Of a stretch of DNA of 17,088 nucleotides, positions 6,540 to 14,399 are shown piece by piece. Location: positions 1-17,088 of the forward strand of contig CALEZD010000119.1 in the NCBI GenBank assembly GCA_937928385.1. Direction: 5' to 3'. The notes below the pieces were generated by a model, which had not been told where the DNA came from, ran no database searches, and saw only the letters and a program-made list of their open reading frames with translations. The position numbers were made by a program, and so were the translations under genes. The DNA comes from an uncultured Bacteroidota bacterium (GTDB taxonomy: Bacteria > Bacteroidota > Bacteroidia > Chitinophagales > Chitinophagaceae). Position 1 is the first letter of the stretch; each line of letters opens with the position of its first letter.

Positions 6540-6687
6540 AGAACTGCAACAGGATGGCATAGCCTACGTTTGTAGTTACGAATGTACTTATTGCGACGAA
6601 TGCACTATTGAAATGAACAATACCTGCCCCAACTGTGGTGGTGAACTGGTGAGAAGGCCGAGAAGGGAGAAAAAGGAGCAATCTTAA
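6505..6687 (+). CDS. DUF1272 cysteine-rich small protein
   Basis: A 60-residue protein with eight cysteines at 7, 10, 23, 27, 30, 33, 41 and 44, arranged CxxC, CxxxCxxCxxC, CxxC, and ending GGELVRRPRRE. This is the DUF1272 pattern. The cysteines probably hold zinc, but no reaction is known. The start is ATG at 6505 (or 6511), inside the end of the acetyltransferase gene in another frame; the 35-base overlap suggests translational coupling. A second member of the family lies at 16266-16556. DUF1272 proteins are often next to or fused with unrelated enzymes (general recollection), so a role as a partner or metal-binding accessory is possible but unproven. Confidence 0.88.
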   Translation: MEMKSNCENCHKELQQDGIAYVCSYECTYCDECTIEMNNTCPNCGGELVRRPRREKKEQS

Positions 6688-6744
6688 GCGCTTCACATAA
6701 TAAGACAGATATTTTTCAGGTTTATTACAAAAGCTTATTCATAT

Positions 6745-8577
6745 ATGAAACTCCCCTCATTAAACACACTCATTAAGAACGCTGCCGCAACTTTCTACAG
6801 GTTTCCGCTGTCTATATTGATTGCCTTGACGGGCTGCATAGCCGCGACAATATTGATTGAAAATGATTTCAAGCAGAATCCGTTTGTGCTGAAATTGTTA
6901 TACACTACAATGCTGGGTTTGCCGCTTACGGTAGGGGCTGTCTTGTATGCCGAAAGGAGAGGCAGCAGGACTATAATGGCAGGCGTGCATGTAGCATCAT
7001 TACTGCTGCTTGCCGGGTATATGTATTTCCTGGCGCCTGATACTTACGCGGAGCAGTTTCAACCATTTTTGGTCTTCTCTATTTTGCATATTGCTGCCCA
7101 TTTATGGGTGGCGGTGGCTCCGTATATCGGTTTCGGCGAACGTACCGGTTTCTGGCGGTTCAATGAAATGCTGTTTTCGCGAATGGTATTATCAGCGATA
7201 TTTTCAGCTGTATTATTCGGCGGACTTTGCCTCGCGCTATTCGCTATGAACAACTTGTTGAAGATTGAGGTGCGTGATGAGCGTTATGGGGAGTTATGGG
7301 TGTATATAGCGGGGTTATTTAATACATGGTTTTTCCTGGCGGGGGTGCCTGCGGATTATAAAGAAATAAATACTGAGAAAACATTCCCCAAAGCGCTGAA
7401 AATATTTACGCAATATATCCTTATCCCCTTGTCAACCATATACATGCTCATATTATATGCGTATGGTTTGAAGATACTGTTTCAGTGGAACCTGCCCAAG
7501 GGCTGGGTGAGTACACTGATTATGTGGTATTCGCTGGTAAGCATACTGGCGCTACTGCTTGTCAACCCGCTGAAAGATGATACTGCCAACGGTTGGGTAC
7601 GGTTATTCATGCGCTTTTTCTTTATCGCGCTGCTGCCGTTGCTCATATTGCTGTTTGTAGCTGTAGGTGTGCGCATTGGCCAGTATGGCGTTACAGAGCT
7701 AAGATATTATGTATTGTTGCTGGGTTGCTGGCTGGCTGCAATGGCCATTTATTTTATTTTCTCCCGGCAAAAAAACATTAAAATCATCCCGGTCTCATTA
7801 ATGATTACAAGCCTGTTAACACTGTTCGGCCCATGGGGTGTGTTCAGTGTATCAAACAGGAGCCAGTTAAACAGGTTGGAAAAACTGCTGGTGAAAAATG
7901 AGATGTGGAGTGAAGGGGGAAAAATAAAAGAGCCAAAGAAAGAAGTAGCTAAAAAAGACAGGCAGGAAATACAGGGTATAATAGAATATATAGTAGAGCA
8001 CAACCGGGTAAGCTCCTTACAACACATATATGATGTGGACCTGGAAAAGTTAGAAAAGTCTGTTTATCCGACGGATACTCTTGAGGCCAATGCGTATGTT
8101 TCGCGATACAACCGTAAAAGTAAAATGGAAGATACGCTTATCGCTATGCTGCATGTGAAGCAGGTAGATAAGCGCTGGTACCTTAATAGCTACTACTATA
8201 CCGAGGAGGATAAAATAGATATACAGGGTTACAGCAAGTTGTATTTATATAACCATATCAGTAATAATAAGGAAGAAGAAATCATAATTCTGCCCGGCAA
8301 CGACACATTGAAAGTGATGTTCAGGAACAACCGCCATGAACAGAACTTAACTATAGAATGGGGCGCGTTTAAAAAATCAGTAATGCACCTGGAACCGATT
8401 TTGAAAAGGATCGAAAAACTACCGGAGTCAGCATCTATTCCCGTAAGCTATATGACCGTATATGCTGAAGGTGACAGCAGCAGTAAACTTGTCATCAAAA
8501 ATATGGATGTCAATAATAATACTGACGAAGACAGTAAGAAAATTGAGCGGCTGGAAGGGTACCTGATGGTGAAATAG
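6745..8577 (+). CDS. DUF4153 domain-containing membrane protein
   Basis: A 610-residue inner membrane protein of unknown function. Roughly residues 15-375 contain about ten to twelve hydrophobic helices. Within them is the segment around 210-280 (ADYKEINTEKTFPKALKIF, then LPKGWVSTLIMWYS and LLLVNPL) that I recognise as typical of Bacteroidota DUF4153 proteins. The last 230 residues are soluble, charged (KEPKKEVAKKDRQE) and probably lie on one face of the membrane; this tail alternates beta-like and basic segments without a motif I know. The gene begins 57 bases after the DUF1272 stop and may share its transcript. No clear promoter box is seen directly upstream. Start ATG at 6745 gives MKLPSLNTL. 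Confidence 0.85.
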   Translation: MKLPSLNTLIKNAAATFYRFPLSILIALTGCIAATILIENDFKQNPFVLKLLYTTMLGLPLTVGAVLYAERRGSRTIMAGVHVASLLLLAGYMYFLAPDTYAEQFQPFLVFSILHIAAHLWVAVAPYIGFGERTGFWRFNEMLFSRMVLSAIFSAVLFGGLCLALFAMNNLLKIEVRDERYGELWVYIAGLFNTWFFLAGVPADYKEINTEKTFPKALKIFTQYILIPLSTIYMLILYAYGLKILFQWNLPKGWVSTLIMWYSLVSILALLLVNPLKDDTANGWVRLFMRFFFIALLPLLILLFVAVGVRIGQYGVTELRYYVLLLGCWLAAMAIYFIFSRQKNIKIIPVSLMITSLLTLFGPWGVFSVSNRSQLNRLEKLLVKNEMWSEGGKIKEPKKEVAKKDRQEIQGIIEYIVEHNRVSSLQHIYDVDLEKLEKSVYPTDTLEANAYVSRYNRKSKMEDTLIAMLHVKQVDKRWYLNSYYYTEEDKIDIQGYSKLYLYNHISNNKEEEIIILPGNDTLKVMFRNNRHEQNLTIEWGAFKKSVMHLEPILKRIEKLPESASIPVSYMTVYAEGDSSSKLVIKNMDVNNNTDEDSKKIERLEGYLMVK

Positions 8578-8628
8578 GTAGTAGTACGATGTATACCTGT
8601 CCCATATTATTGACATAAATTTACAATC

Positions 8629-9099
8629 ATGAGCAAACAACACCTCTACACAACAACCATAACCTGGACGGGTAATAAAGGAACAGGTACCAGCAGGTAC
8701 GATGAATATGAGCGGGCACATACTTTTTCTGTAGCAGGAAAGGCGGATATTCTCTGTTCGTCAGATACGCCCTTCAGGGGAGATGGCAGCAAACACAACC
8801 CTGAGGACATGCTGGTGTATTCACTCTCCAGTTGCCATATGCTGTGGTACCTGCACCTGTGTGCTGATGCGGGTATTGTAGTGACCGAATATACAGACAA
8901 TGCCACAGGCGTATTGGATATGGATGCCCCCGGCGGTGCGCGTTTTACGGAAGTGGTGTTGCACCCTGTGGTTACCATTGCCGATGCATCAAAAAAAGAA
9001 CTGGCCAACAGCCTGCATGATGCGGCGCACGGTAAATGTTTTATCGCTGCTTCAGTCAATTTTCCTGTGAAGCATGAGCCGGTGTGTCAAATAAAATAA
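8629..9099 (+). CDS. OsmC family protein
   Basis: OsmC/Ohr-type proteins reduce organic hydroperoxides with a pair of cysteines, usually in the cytoplasm. This one has 156 residues. The first expected cysteine is Cys69 in YSLSSCHMLWYL (64-75), and the second is Cys137 in HGKCFIAASVNFPV (135-148). An extra Cys78 and Cys153 are present. The N-terminal beta segment (LYTTTITWTGNKG) and the FRGDGSKHNPEDML approach to the first cysteine are as in the family. The gene starts a compact group: the next gene begins two bases after its stop. A near match to the promoter box (TAAATTTA, 8616-8623) ends five bases before the ATG. Whether it acts on peroxides or has another thiol role is not shown. Confidence 0.9.
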   Translation: MSKQHLYTTTITWTGNKGTGTSRYDEYERAHTFSVAGKADILCSSDTPFRGDGSKHNPEDMLVYSLSSCHMLWYLHLCADAGIVVTEYTDNATGVLDMDAPGGARFTEVVLHPVVTIADASKKELANSLHDAAHGKCFIAASVNFPVKHEPVCQIK

Positions 9100-9101
9100 G
9101 C

Positions 9102-9542
9102 ATGTACAGTATAGAGCGGTATAACAATAGCTACAGGGAGAGCCTGCTGAACATATTTTGCCAGCATGTACCTGTGTTTTTTGCGGAGCATGAGGAGAAA
9201 GACCTCATCAGTTTTTTAGATAATCACGCCCAGGATTTTTATGTATGCAAAGACGGCGACAAAATAATTGGCTGCGGCGGGCATAATTTTGACGGTGAAG
9301 ATACAGGCGTATTATCATGGTACATGACAGATGCTGATTATATGGGCAAGGGCGTGGGCGCTATGCTGGTGCAATACAACCTGGACAGATTGCGTGAGCA
9401 CCGGCACATAAAAAGGATACGCGTACGTACATCTCAGCTCACAGATAAGTTTTACGAAAAATTCGGGTTTCAACTGATGTTCACCAAAGACGACTATTGG
9501 GGCAAGGGCCTGCACCTGTACCAGATGGAAATGGATGCATGA
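9102..9542 (+). CDS. GNAT family N-acetyltransferase
   Basis: An acetyl-CoA-dependent acetyltransferase of unknown substrate. I take ATG at 9102 (MYSIERYN), two bases after the osmC stop; an ATG at 9084 would overlap osmC by 16 bases and adds six residues. The fold is shown by DGDKIIGCGGHNFDGEDTGVLSWYM (beta strands 2-4), DYMGKGVGAMLVQYNLDRL (acetyl-CoA loop, with GKGVG in place of the usual RGxG) and TDKFYEKFGF. At 146 residues it is a minimal single-domain GNAT. It sits between osmC and the Gre-like gene with almost no spacing, so the three are probably one operon. Confidence 0.88.
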   Translation: MYSIERYNNSYRESLLNIFCQHVPVFFAEHEEKDLISFLDNHAQDFYVCKDGDKIIGCGGHNFDGEDTGVLSWYMTDADYMGKGVGAMLVQYNLDRLREHRHIKRIRVRTSQLTDKFYEKFGFQLMFTKDDYWGKGLHLYQMEMDA

Positions 9543-9996
9543 TATGAAAGACCTGAAACAACAACTGTACAGTTTGTGCCAACAGCATATTGCTAACAGT
9601 ATTCGTGAAATAGAAGCTGCCCTGGCTGACCGCCGCGAAGCCATGCATAACGAAACCAAAAGCAGCATGGGCGATAAATATGAAACCACCCGCGAGATGC
9701 TGCAACAAGATATTAATATGAACCTGGACAGGCTGAACAAAGCGAAAGCTGACGAAGCGGCACTCATGAGCATCAATCCTGAATCATCATCACCGGTAGT
9801 GGTGCCGGGCAGCCTGGTGCATTGCAGCAATGGCAATTTTTACATAGCTATCAGCGCAGGGCATTTTACTATAGAACAGGCTAAGTATTATGCAGTATCC
9901 CTTTCCTCGCCTATAGGCAGCCAGCTGAAAGGCAAACGGGCAGGCGATACATTCTTGCTGAACGGGAAAACCCATACTATTCATGAGGCCAGTTAA
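9535..9996 (+). CDS. GreA/GreB-like transcription elongation factor
   Basis: The protein has 153 residues. Residues 1-78 are charged and helical and fit a coiled coil, and 85-150 fit the Gre C-terminal FKBP-like domain, with SPIGSQLKGKRAGDTFLLNG (125-144) matching the SPIGxALLGKxxGD signature. The N-terminal part carries NETKSSMGDKYET (39-51), which I associate with a Bacteroidota Gre-like subgroup often mislabelled as 3-oxoacyl-ACP synthase. The acidic tip residues that let true GreA stimulate RNA cleavage cannot be placed with certainty; Asp47 and Glu50 are candidates. The start at 9535 overlaps the GNAT stop by eight bases; ATG at 9544 is also possible. It closes the osmC-GNAT-gre group. 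Confidence 0.8.
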   Translation: MHDMKDLKQQLYSLCQQHIANSIREIEAALADRREAMHNETKSSMGDKYETTREMLQQDINMNLDRLNKAKADEAALMSINPESSSPVVVPGSLVHCSNGNFYIAISAGHFTIEQAKYYAVSLSSPIGSQLKGKRAGDTFLLNGKTHTIHEAS

Positions 9997-10021
9997 ATAC
10001 AACATTATCAATTGCCCTGAT

Positions 10022-10041
10022 TTGCGATTAACTATTCGCAA
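10022..10041. repeat. Small inverted repeat upstream of the FMN reductase gene
   Basis: TTGCGA (10022-10027) and TCGCAA (10036-10041) pair around an eight-base AT-rich spacer. It lies 43 bases before the next ATG. It may be an operator; there is no T tract, so it is not an obvious terminator for the Gre-like gene. Confidence 0.3.
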
Positions 10042-10083
10042 TATAATCTGCGGGCCAAAGCTTGTACCTTTACATGCAGCAAT

Positions 10084-10587
10084 ATGATAACAGTAATATC
10101 AGGAACTGACAGGAAAGATAGTATGACACTAAGGGTAGCGGCATTATATACCCGCCTGTTGCAGCAAAAATCTGAAGATGAAGTTCACCTCTTATCGCTG
10201 GAGGGGATGAACGTATGGGAGAAACAAGGTAAGCTGAAAGAGGCGGAGGAACGCCTGCTGATACCTTCTGACAAGTTTGTATTTATCATGCCCGAATACA
10301 ATGGCAGCTTCCCCGGCGTACTCAAAACCATGCTGGACAATAGTGATATACGCAAATGCTGGTGGTACAAAAAAGCCATGCTGACCGGCGTAGCCGACGG
10401 CCGTGGCGGCAACCTGCGGGGTATGGACCATTTTACAGGCGTACTCAATTACCTGAGGGTAAACGTGTTATACAATAAAATACCCCTCAGCCGTATCAAC
10501 GACGAGATAGATAAAGAGGGTAATCTATTGAAAGAAGAAACTGTTAAACTTATACATAATCAGTTGGATGAGTTCCTTATGTTCTAA
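10084..10587 (+). CDS. NADPH-dependent FMN reductase family protein
   Basis: A 167-residue flavodoxin-like oxidoreductase that binds FMN and is reduced by NAD(P)H. ISGTDRKDSMTLRVA (5-19) corresponds to the FMN phosphate loop (S-x-R-x-x-S-x-x-x-x-V-A), and MPEYNGSFPGVLKTMLD (69-85) is the family signature. ADGRGGNLRGMDHF (104-117) corresponds to the following flavin-side loop. The substrate (quinone, azo compound, chromate or free flavin) cannot be told from sequence. A weak box TACCTTTA (10065-10072) lies 11 bases before the ATG. The metallophosphoesterase gene starts 15 bases after the stop codon but seems to have its own promoter. Confidence 0.9.
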   Translation: MITVISGTDRKDSMTLRVAALYTRLLQQKSEDEVHLLSLEGMNVWEKQGKLKEAEERLLIPSDKFVFIMPEYNGSFPGVLKTMLDNSDIRKCWWYKKAMLTGVADGRGGNLRGMDHFTGVLNYLRVNVLYNKIPLSRINDEIDKEGNLLKEETVKLIHNQLDEFLMF

Positions 10588-10592
10588 CTTTG
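10564..10592 (+). promoter_or_regulatory. Promoter of metallophosphoesterase gene, inside upstream gene end
   Basis: TTG (10564-10566), an 18-base spacer and TAACTTTG (10585-10592) match the Bacteroidota consensus. The box overlaps the stop codon TAA of the FMN reductase gene (10585-10587), and the ATG of the next gene is ten bases further on. Confidence 0.5.
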
Positions 10593-10602
10593 CATACCCG
10601 TA

Positions 10603-11862
10603 ATGAAGACACGTCTTTTCATTTTCCTGACTGTAGTAGCGCTGGCTGAGATTTATAGTTTTATTGCTGTACGCTCGGCCCTGAAATCTATGCCCAACTT
10701 CTGGAGGTACGGGTTGATGGGTTTATACATCACAGTCACACTTGCTACGTGGCTAGGCTTTACACTCTTCCGCGCGCACAACTGGGAGTCTGTACCCCTG
10801 GGTGTCAGGAATGTTTTCGTAGCATTTACCATGGGCCTGTGGGTAGGCAAGATACTTGTAGGCGCCATCATGGCTATAGATGATATACGCCGCCTGGTGA
10901 TGTGGATAGCAGGGCTCATATTCGCCTCTACATCCAAAGAAAATGCAGACGCTGCCGGTGGTATCGGTGGCGGCATTACCCGTTCCGTTTTCCTGAAGCA
11001 GGTAGCATTAATATTAGGTGGTACGGCTCTCGGGGGTTTCATCTACGGCCTCAGCAACAGGTACAACTACCAGGTACGGCGCATGCAGATGTCTTTTGCC
11101 AACCTGCCCGCAGCCTTCAAAGGCTTGAAGATTGTACAGATATCAGACGTACACTCCGGCAGCTTCGACGACCATCGTGCGGTAGCCAAGGGCATTGAAA
11201 AAATAATGAATGAAAAGCCGGACATCATCTTTTTTACCGGCGACCTGGTGAATTACAAAACCGACGAGGTACAACCTTATAAAGAGATATTCGCGCAACT
11301 TTCGGCACCGCTGGGTGTATATTCTACACTGGGCAATCACGACTATGGCGATTATAGTCAATGGCCTACGAAAGAAGCTAAAAAGCAGAACCTCGACTGG
11401 CTGAAACAAACCCATGCCGAAATGGGCTGGAAGCTGATGATGAACGAGCACGTGGTGCTGGAGCGTGGTGAAGATAAAATAGCAGTGGTAGGTATTGAAA
11501 ACTGGGGGGCCAAAGCGGGTTTCCCCAAGTACGGCGATATGCACAAGGCTTATGAAGGGCTGGGTGAAAAGAACATTCCTTTCAAAATGCTGCTATCGCA
11601 CGACCCATCGCATTGGGACAACCAGGTAATTAAGGATTTCCGGGATATTGACCTTACATTCAGCGGGCATACGCACGGCATGCAGTTTGGCATAGAGATA
11701 CCCGGCTTCAAATGGAGCCCCGTAAAGTATGTATATAAAAACTGGGCCGGCCTGTACGAAAAAGACAAGCAGTTCCTGTATGTCAACCGCGGGTTTGGTT
11801 TCCTCGGTTACCCCGGCAGGTTAGGTATCCTGCCCGAAATCACAGTCATCGAGTTAGTGTAA
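10603..11862 (+). CDS. Membrane-anchored metallophosphoesterase
   Basis: The 419-residue protein has two parts. Residues 1-150 contain about four to five hydrophobic helices (near 4-22, 32-56, 68-93, 96-108 and 128-149). The catalytic domain runs from about 170 to the end and shows the calcineurin-like metal motifs: ISDVH (about 179-183), FTGDLVNY (about 210-217), LGNHDYG (about 243-249), LLSHDP (about 331-336) and FSGHTHGMQFG (about 352-362). Together these would bind two metal ions. The arrangement resembles YkuE and the lipid A pathway hydrolases LpxH/LpxG in motif order, so a membrane lipid or sugar nucleotide substrate is plausible but unproven. The domain is expected to lie just beyond the last helix. 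It follows the FMN reductase gene by 15 bases. Confidence 0.92.
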   Translation: MKTRLFIFLTVVALAEIYSFIAVRSALKSMPNFWRYGLMGLYITVTLATWLGFTLFRAHNWESVPLGVRNVFVAFTMGLWVGKILVGAIMAIDDIRRLVMWIAGLIFASTSKENADAAGGIGGGITRSVFLKQVALILGGTALGGFIYGLSNRYNYQVRRMQMSFANLPAAFKGLKIVQISDVHSGSFDDHRAVAKGIEKIMNEKPDIIFFTGDLVNYKTDEVQPYKEIFAQLSAPLGVYSTLGNHDYGDYSQWPTKEAKKQNLDWLKQTHAEMGWKLMMNEHVVLERGEDKIAVVGIENWGAKAGFPKYGDMHKAYEGLGEKNIPFKMLLSHDPSHWDNQVIKDFRDIDLTFSGHTHGMQFGIEIPGFKWSPVKYVYKNWAGLYEKDKQFLYVNRGFGFLGYPGRLGILPEITVIELV

Positions 11863-12051
11863 AGCCCTTTTAAGCAATTGCTCTATGGCTTCGGCACGCG
11901 GAGAAAGTAATTCTTTCTTATCATTGCAAAGAACATACTTCAACTCGCTGACCAACCCCTGTAAACTATCCGGCTGCATATCTATCGGCTCTGAGGGCTG
12001 CGATTGTAACGGGTGAATAACTGTAAAATGATTAAGTAAAGTTTTGTGCAT
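11854..12051 (-). CDS. Small hypothetical protein
   Basis: A 65-residue protein I do not recognise. It is polar, mostly helical in its second half (SELKYVLCNDKKELLSPRAEAIEQLLKRA) and without signal peptide or membrane segment. The composition looks like a real soluble protein rather than a shadow frame, and the region would otherwise be a 350-base gap. It runs toward the metallophosphoesterase gene and its stop codon overlaps the end of that gene by nine bases. ATG at 12049-12051. No clear promoter box. It could still be a chance frame. Confidence 0.5.
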   Translation of the reverse strand: MHKTLLNHFTVIHPLQSQPSEPIDMQPDSLQGLVSELKYVLCNDKKELLSPRAEAIEQLLKRALH

Positions 12052-12215
12052 AGACTGGAAACGGTTTGTATATTGAAAGAACGTAGCGGTTTTATCTTTA
12101 TTGTATTAAACGAAAAAATATTGTTCGATTTTTAATAAATAACATATTTGGGTCTTTATATATATGCGATTTATTTTTAATTATTTGCTATCTTAGGCGT
12201 TAACAGGTAAAACCA

Positions 12216-13142
12216 ATGAAAATCATAGGCATAGCCGGGGGGACAGGGTTAGTAGGCAGGCATTTGGCCCGGCTATTGGCTGACGACGGTTATGAAATCA
12301 TCGTCTTTTCCCGCAAGCCCGACAAAAACCGCAAATACATAAAAAATACCACCTACGCCCTTTTCGACCCCCTCAGCAAAAAGATAGATACCGAACAACT
12401 GGCTAAGCTGGAAGCGATGGTGAACCTGGCAGGCGAAGGCATAGCCGACAAGCGCTGGACCGAACAACGCAAGACCGATATACTGGAAAGCAGGACCATC
12501 AGCACAGCCTTCCTGGTAGAACAATTGAAACTGCATAGCCCCGATTGTAAAGTGCTGGTGAATGCATCTGCCACAGGATATTATGGCAATGACAACGGCC
12601 AACAGCCCTTTACAGAAGACGCACCCCCTGCCACCGACTTCCTGGGGCGTACCTGTATGCAGTGGGAGCAGGCTTCCGCTGCGGCTGAAGAGTTTACCCG
12701 CAGGGTAGTGCTGCGCTTTGGGATAGTGCTCTCCCGCGATGGTGGCTATTTCCGCGAGTTCTGCAAAAGAATGATGCTGGGCGTAGCGCCTGTATTGGGC
12801 AATGGCGAGCAGGTAGTAAGCTGGATACACATCGGCGACCTTACCCGCATGATACGCTTTGCCATAGAGCGGGTAGAAGTGAGCGGCGTGTACAATGCTG
12901 TAGCGCCTATACCCGTCAGCCACTCCATACTCATACATACCATGGCCAAGGCAAAAGGCGGGCTGAGAGTACCCATTACCGTACCGGCATTTGTCATCAG
13001 GCTGATGCTGGGCGAAATGAGCATAGAGGTATTGAAAAGCTGCACCGTTAGCCCGGAGAAAATTATAGACAAAGGTTTCCGCTTCGACTACCGCGATATA
13101 GAAACCGCGGTAAAAGATCTCTGTACCAAAAAGAAAAAATAA
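12216..13142 (+). CDS. TIGR01777 family epimerase-like oxidoreductase
   Basis: A 308-residue member of the extended short-chain dehydrogenase group (relatives include E. coli YfcH). The Rossmann motif is GGTGLVG at 8-14, NLAGEGIADKRW at 70-81 is the family hallmark, and the active-site Tyr lies in SATGYYG (118-124). WIHIGDL (203-209) and the C-terminal DUF1731-like segment PITVPAFVIRLMLGEMSIEVL (253-273) complete the pattern. The physiological substrate of this family is not known. It is convergent with the gene at 13148, whose stop codon is five bases away. An AT-rich 164-base gap precedes it, with only a poor promoter match (TATCTTAG). Confidence 0.93.
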   Translation: MKIIGIAGGTGLVGRHLARLLADDGYEIIVFSRKPDKNRKYIKNTTYALFDPLSKKIDTEQLAKLEAMVNLAGEGIADKRWTEQRKTDILESRTISTAFLVEQLKLHSPDCKVLVNASATGYYGNDNGQQPFTEDAPPATDFLGRTCMQWEQASAAAEEFTRRVVLRFGIVLSRDGGYFREFCKRMMLGVAPVLGNGEQVVSWIHIGDLTRMIRFAIERVEVSGVYNAVAPIPVSHSILIHTMAKAKGGLRVPITVPAFVIRLMLGEMSIEVLKSCTVSPEKIIDKGFRFDYRDIETAVKDLCTKKKK

Positions 13143-13147
13143 TCCCC

Positions 13148-14353
13148 TTATTGATATGCATAGTCCGCCAGGTACTCGTATTCAGGCGTTAGCTTGCCGC
13201 CCTCGCATATAGTGGCGCGGCGGATGATATCGCTATCCCCCTCCAGCAGTTCCTTCAACACATATTTTTCAAAGTGCGAGCCGAAGTAGTGCGATGCATC
13301 TTTGGGCAATTCGTTGGGCAGGTTGTCCACAGCCATTACATCTATGGTGTCCATAGTGTTTTGGTAGGGCGCTGCTTTTTCAAAGTTACTGCGGTTGATA
13401 CCATATACAGGCTCGGCTATTGTGCTGGCGCCTACGTTGATGGGTACGGAGCCGTCCACATCGCAGGTGATGTCTGCTATTACGCTGATGCGCCAGTCTT
13501 TGCGCTGTATGTCTTTTTGCTCAAACAGCCGGGCAATATCCGCATCCCAGTATATGCCGTTCATCAGTATATCCGTTTGGGCTATGTAGTTGGTAAAAAG
13601 GCATTTGTACATCTGCGGGTTGGCGTGAAAATCGTCGCGAAAAAACAGGTTATTGTCTTTGCGTGCATACAGGTGGCTGCCCTTCAGGTGGGTGTACACG
13701 GGGTAGTCATACTGGTGCGTCAGGTAGTCTTCCGGCTCTACCGATTCTATGTCCAGGTGCGTCATCACCTCTACCACCCCTGTTGCTACCCGGCCCGAAC
13801 CCGTTATTGCTATTTTTATGGCAGGCAGGCGATTTTTTCTGTAGGTATTTATCAGCGCGGGAAAATCTTCTACCGTATGTGCAGGCGGCAGTTCGTATTT
13901 GCCAAACTTTTTGCCATAAGTCAGCAGCCCGTTGTGCGCGCCCACTATGCCTGCAAACAGCCCGAAGCCCAGTATGCGCTGCTCGTCTTTAAAAGTCAGG
14001 CATTCGTAGTCTATCATGCGGATGCGTTTTTCTATCAGCGCGTGCATCAGGTGCCGGTTGTGCGGCTGTTTCTTTTTGGTGTGAGAAAAGAAGAAGTAAG
14101 TCTTACCCGGCATCAGCTGTTCCACAGGCACTTCCTTTACCCCCAGCAGTATATCGCAGTCCGCCAGGTCTTCAGTTACCTTTATGCCCTCGGCCCGGTA
14201 TTCATCATCTTTATAGCACCTCACGTCCGACGGCTCAACCACTATCTCCACCCCGGGGTACTTGGCCATGATATGCCTGCACTGTACGGGCGTAAACAAC
14301 ACCCTGTTGTCCTCCGGTGTTTTTCTTTCTTTTATCACGCCTATTTTAGTCAT
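13148..14353 (-). CDS. Lysine-2-oxoglutarate reductase-like protein (AlaDH/PNT superfamily)
   Basis: The 401-residue protein aligns in my memory with the N-terminal lysine-2-oxoglutarate reductase half of animal AASS, which joins lysine and 2-oxoglutarate to make saccharopine with NADPH. Shared marks are IKERKTPEDNRV (7-18), DILLGVKEVPVEQLMPGKTYFFFSHT (67-92), RMIDYECL (112-119), the NAD(P) loop ITGSGRVATG (183-192), VIADITCDVDGSV (291-303) and the closing segment MAVDNLPNELPKDASHYFG (340-358). It lacks the second (saccharopine dehydrogenase) half. Public annotation often calls such proteins alanine dehydrogenase, saccharopine dehydrogenase or simply NAD(P)-dependent oxidoreductase, and those remain alternatives. 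It is divergent from hscB with a 46-base gap. Activity and direction are not shown by sequence. Confidence 0.8.
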   Translation of the reverse strand: MTKIGVIKERKTPEDNRVLFTPVQCRHIMAKYPGVEIVVEPSDVRCYKDDEYRAEGIKVTEDLADCDILLGVKEVPVEQLMPGKTYFFFSHTKKKQPHNRHLMHALIEKRIRMIDYECLTFKDEQRILGFGLFAGIVGAHNGLLTYGKKFGKYELPPAHTVEDFPALINTYRKNRLPAIKIAITGSGRVATGVVEVMTHLDIESVEPEDYLTHQYDYPVYTHLKGSHLYARKDNNLFFRDDFHANPQMYKCLFTNYIAQTDILMNGIYWDADIARLFEQKDIQRKDWRISVIADITCDVDGSVPINVGASTIAEPVYGINRSNFEKAAPYQNTMDTIDVMAVDNLPNELPKDASHYFGSHFEKYVLKELLEGDSDIIRRATICEGGKLTPEYEYLADYAYQ

Positions 14354-14364
14354 CTGTCAGCCAT

Positions 14365-14395
14365 TTTGTTGGTAAAGATAACATGCGGAACTTTG
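14365..14395 (+). promoter_or_regulatory. Promoter of hscB
   Basis: TTTG (14365-14368), a 19-base spacer and GAACTTTG (14388-14395, one mismatch to TAnnTTTG) precede the hscB ATG by only four bases. Transcription would begin at or next to the start codon. Confidence 0.4.
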
Positions 14396-14399
14396 CCCG

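Noticed and set aside
12273..12938. 221-residue minus-strand frame opposite the TIGR01777 gene
   Set aside because: A shadow frame without any family signature; the plus strand carries all hallmarks of the oxidoreductase.
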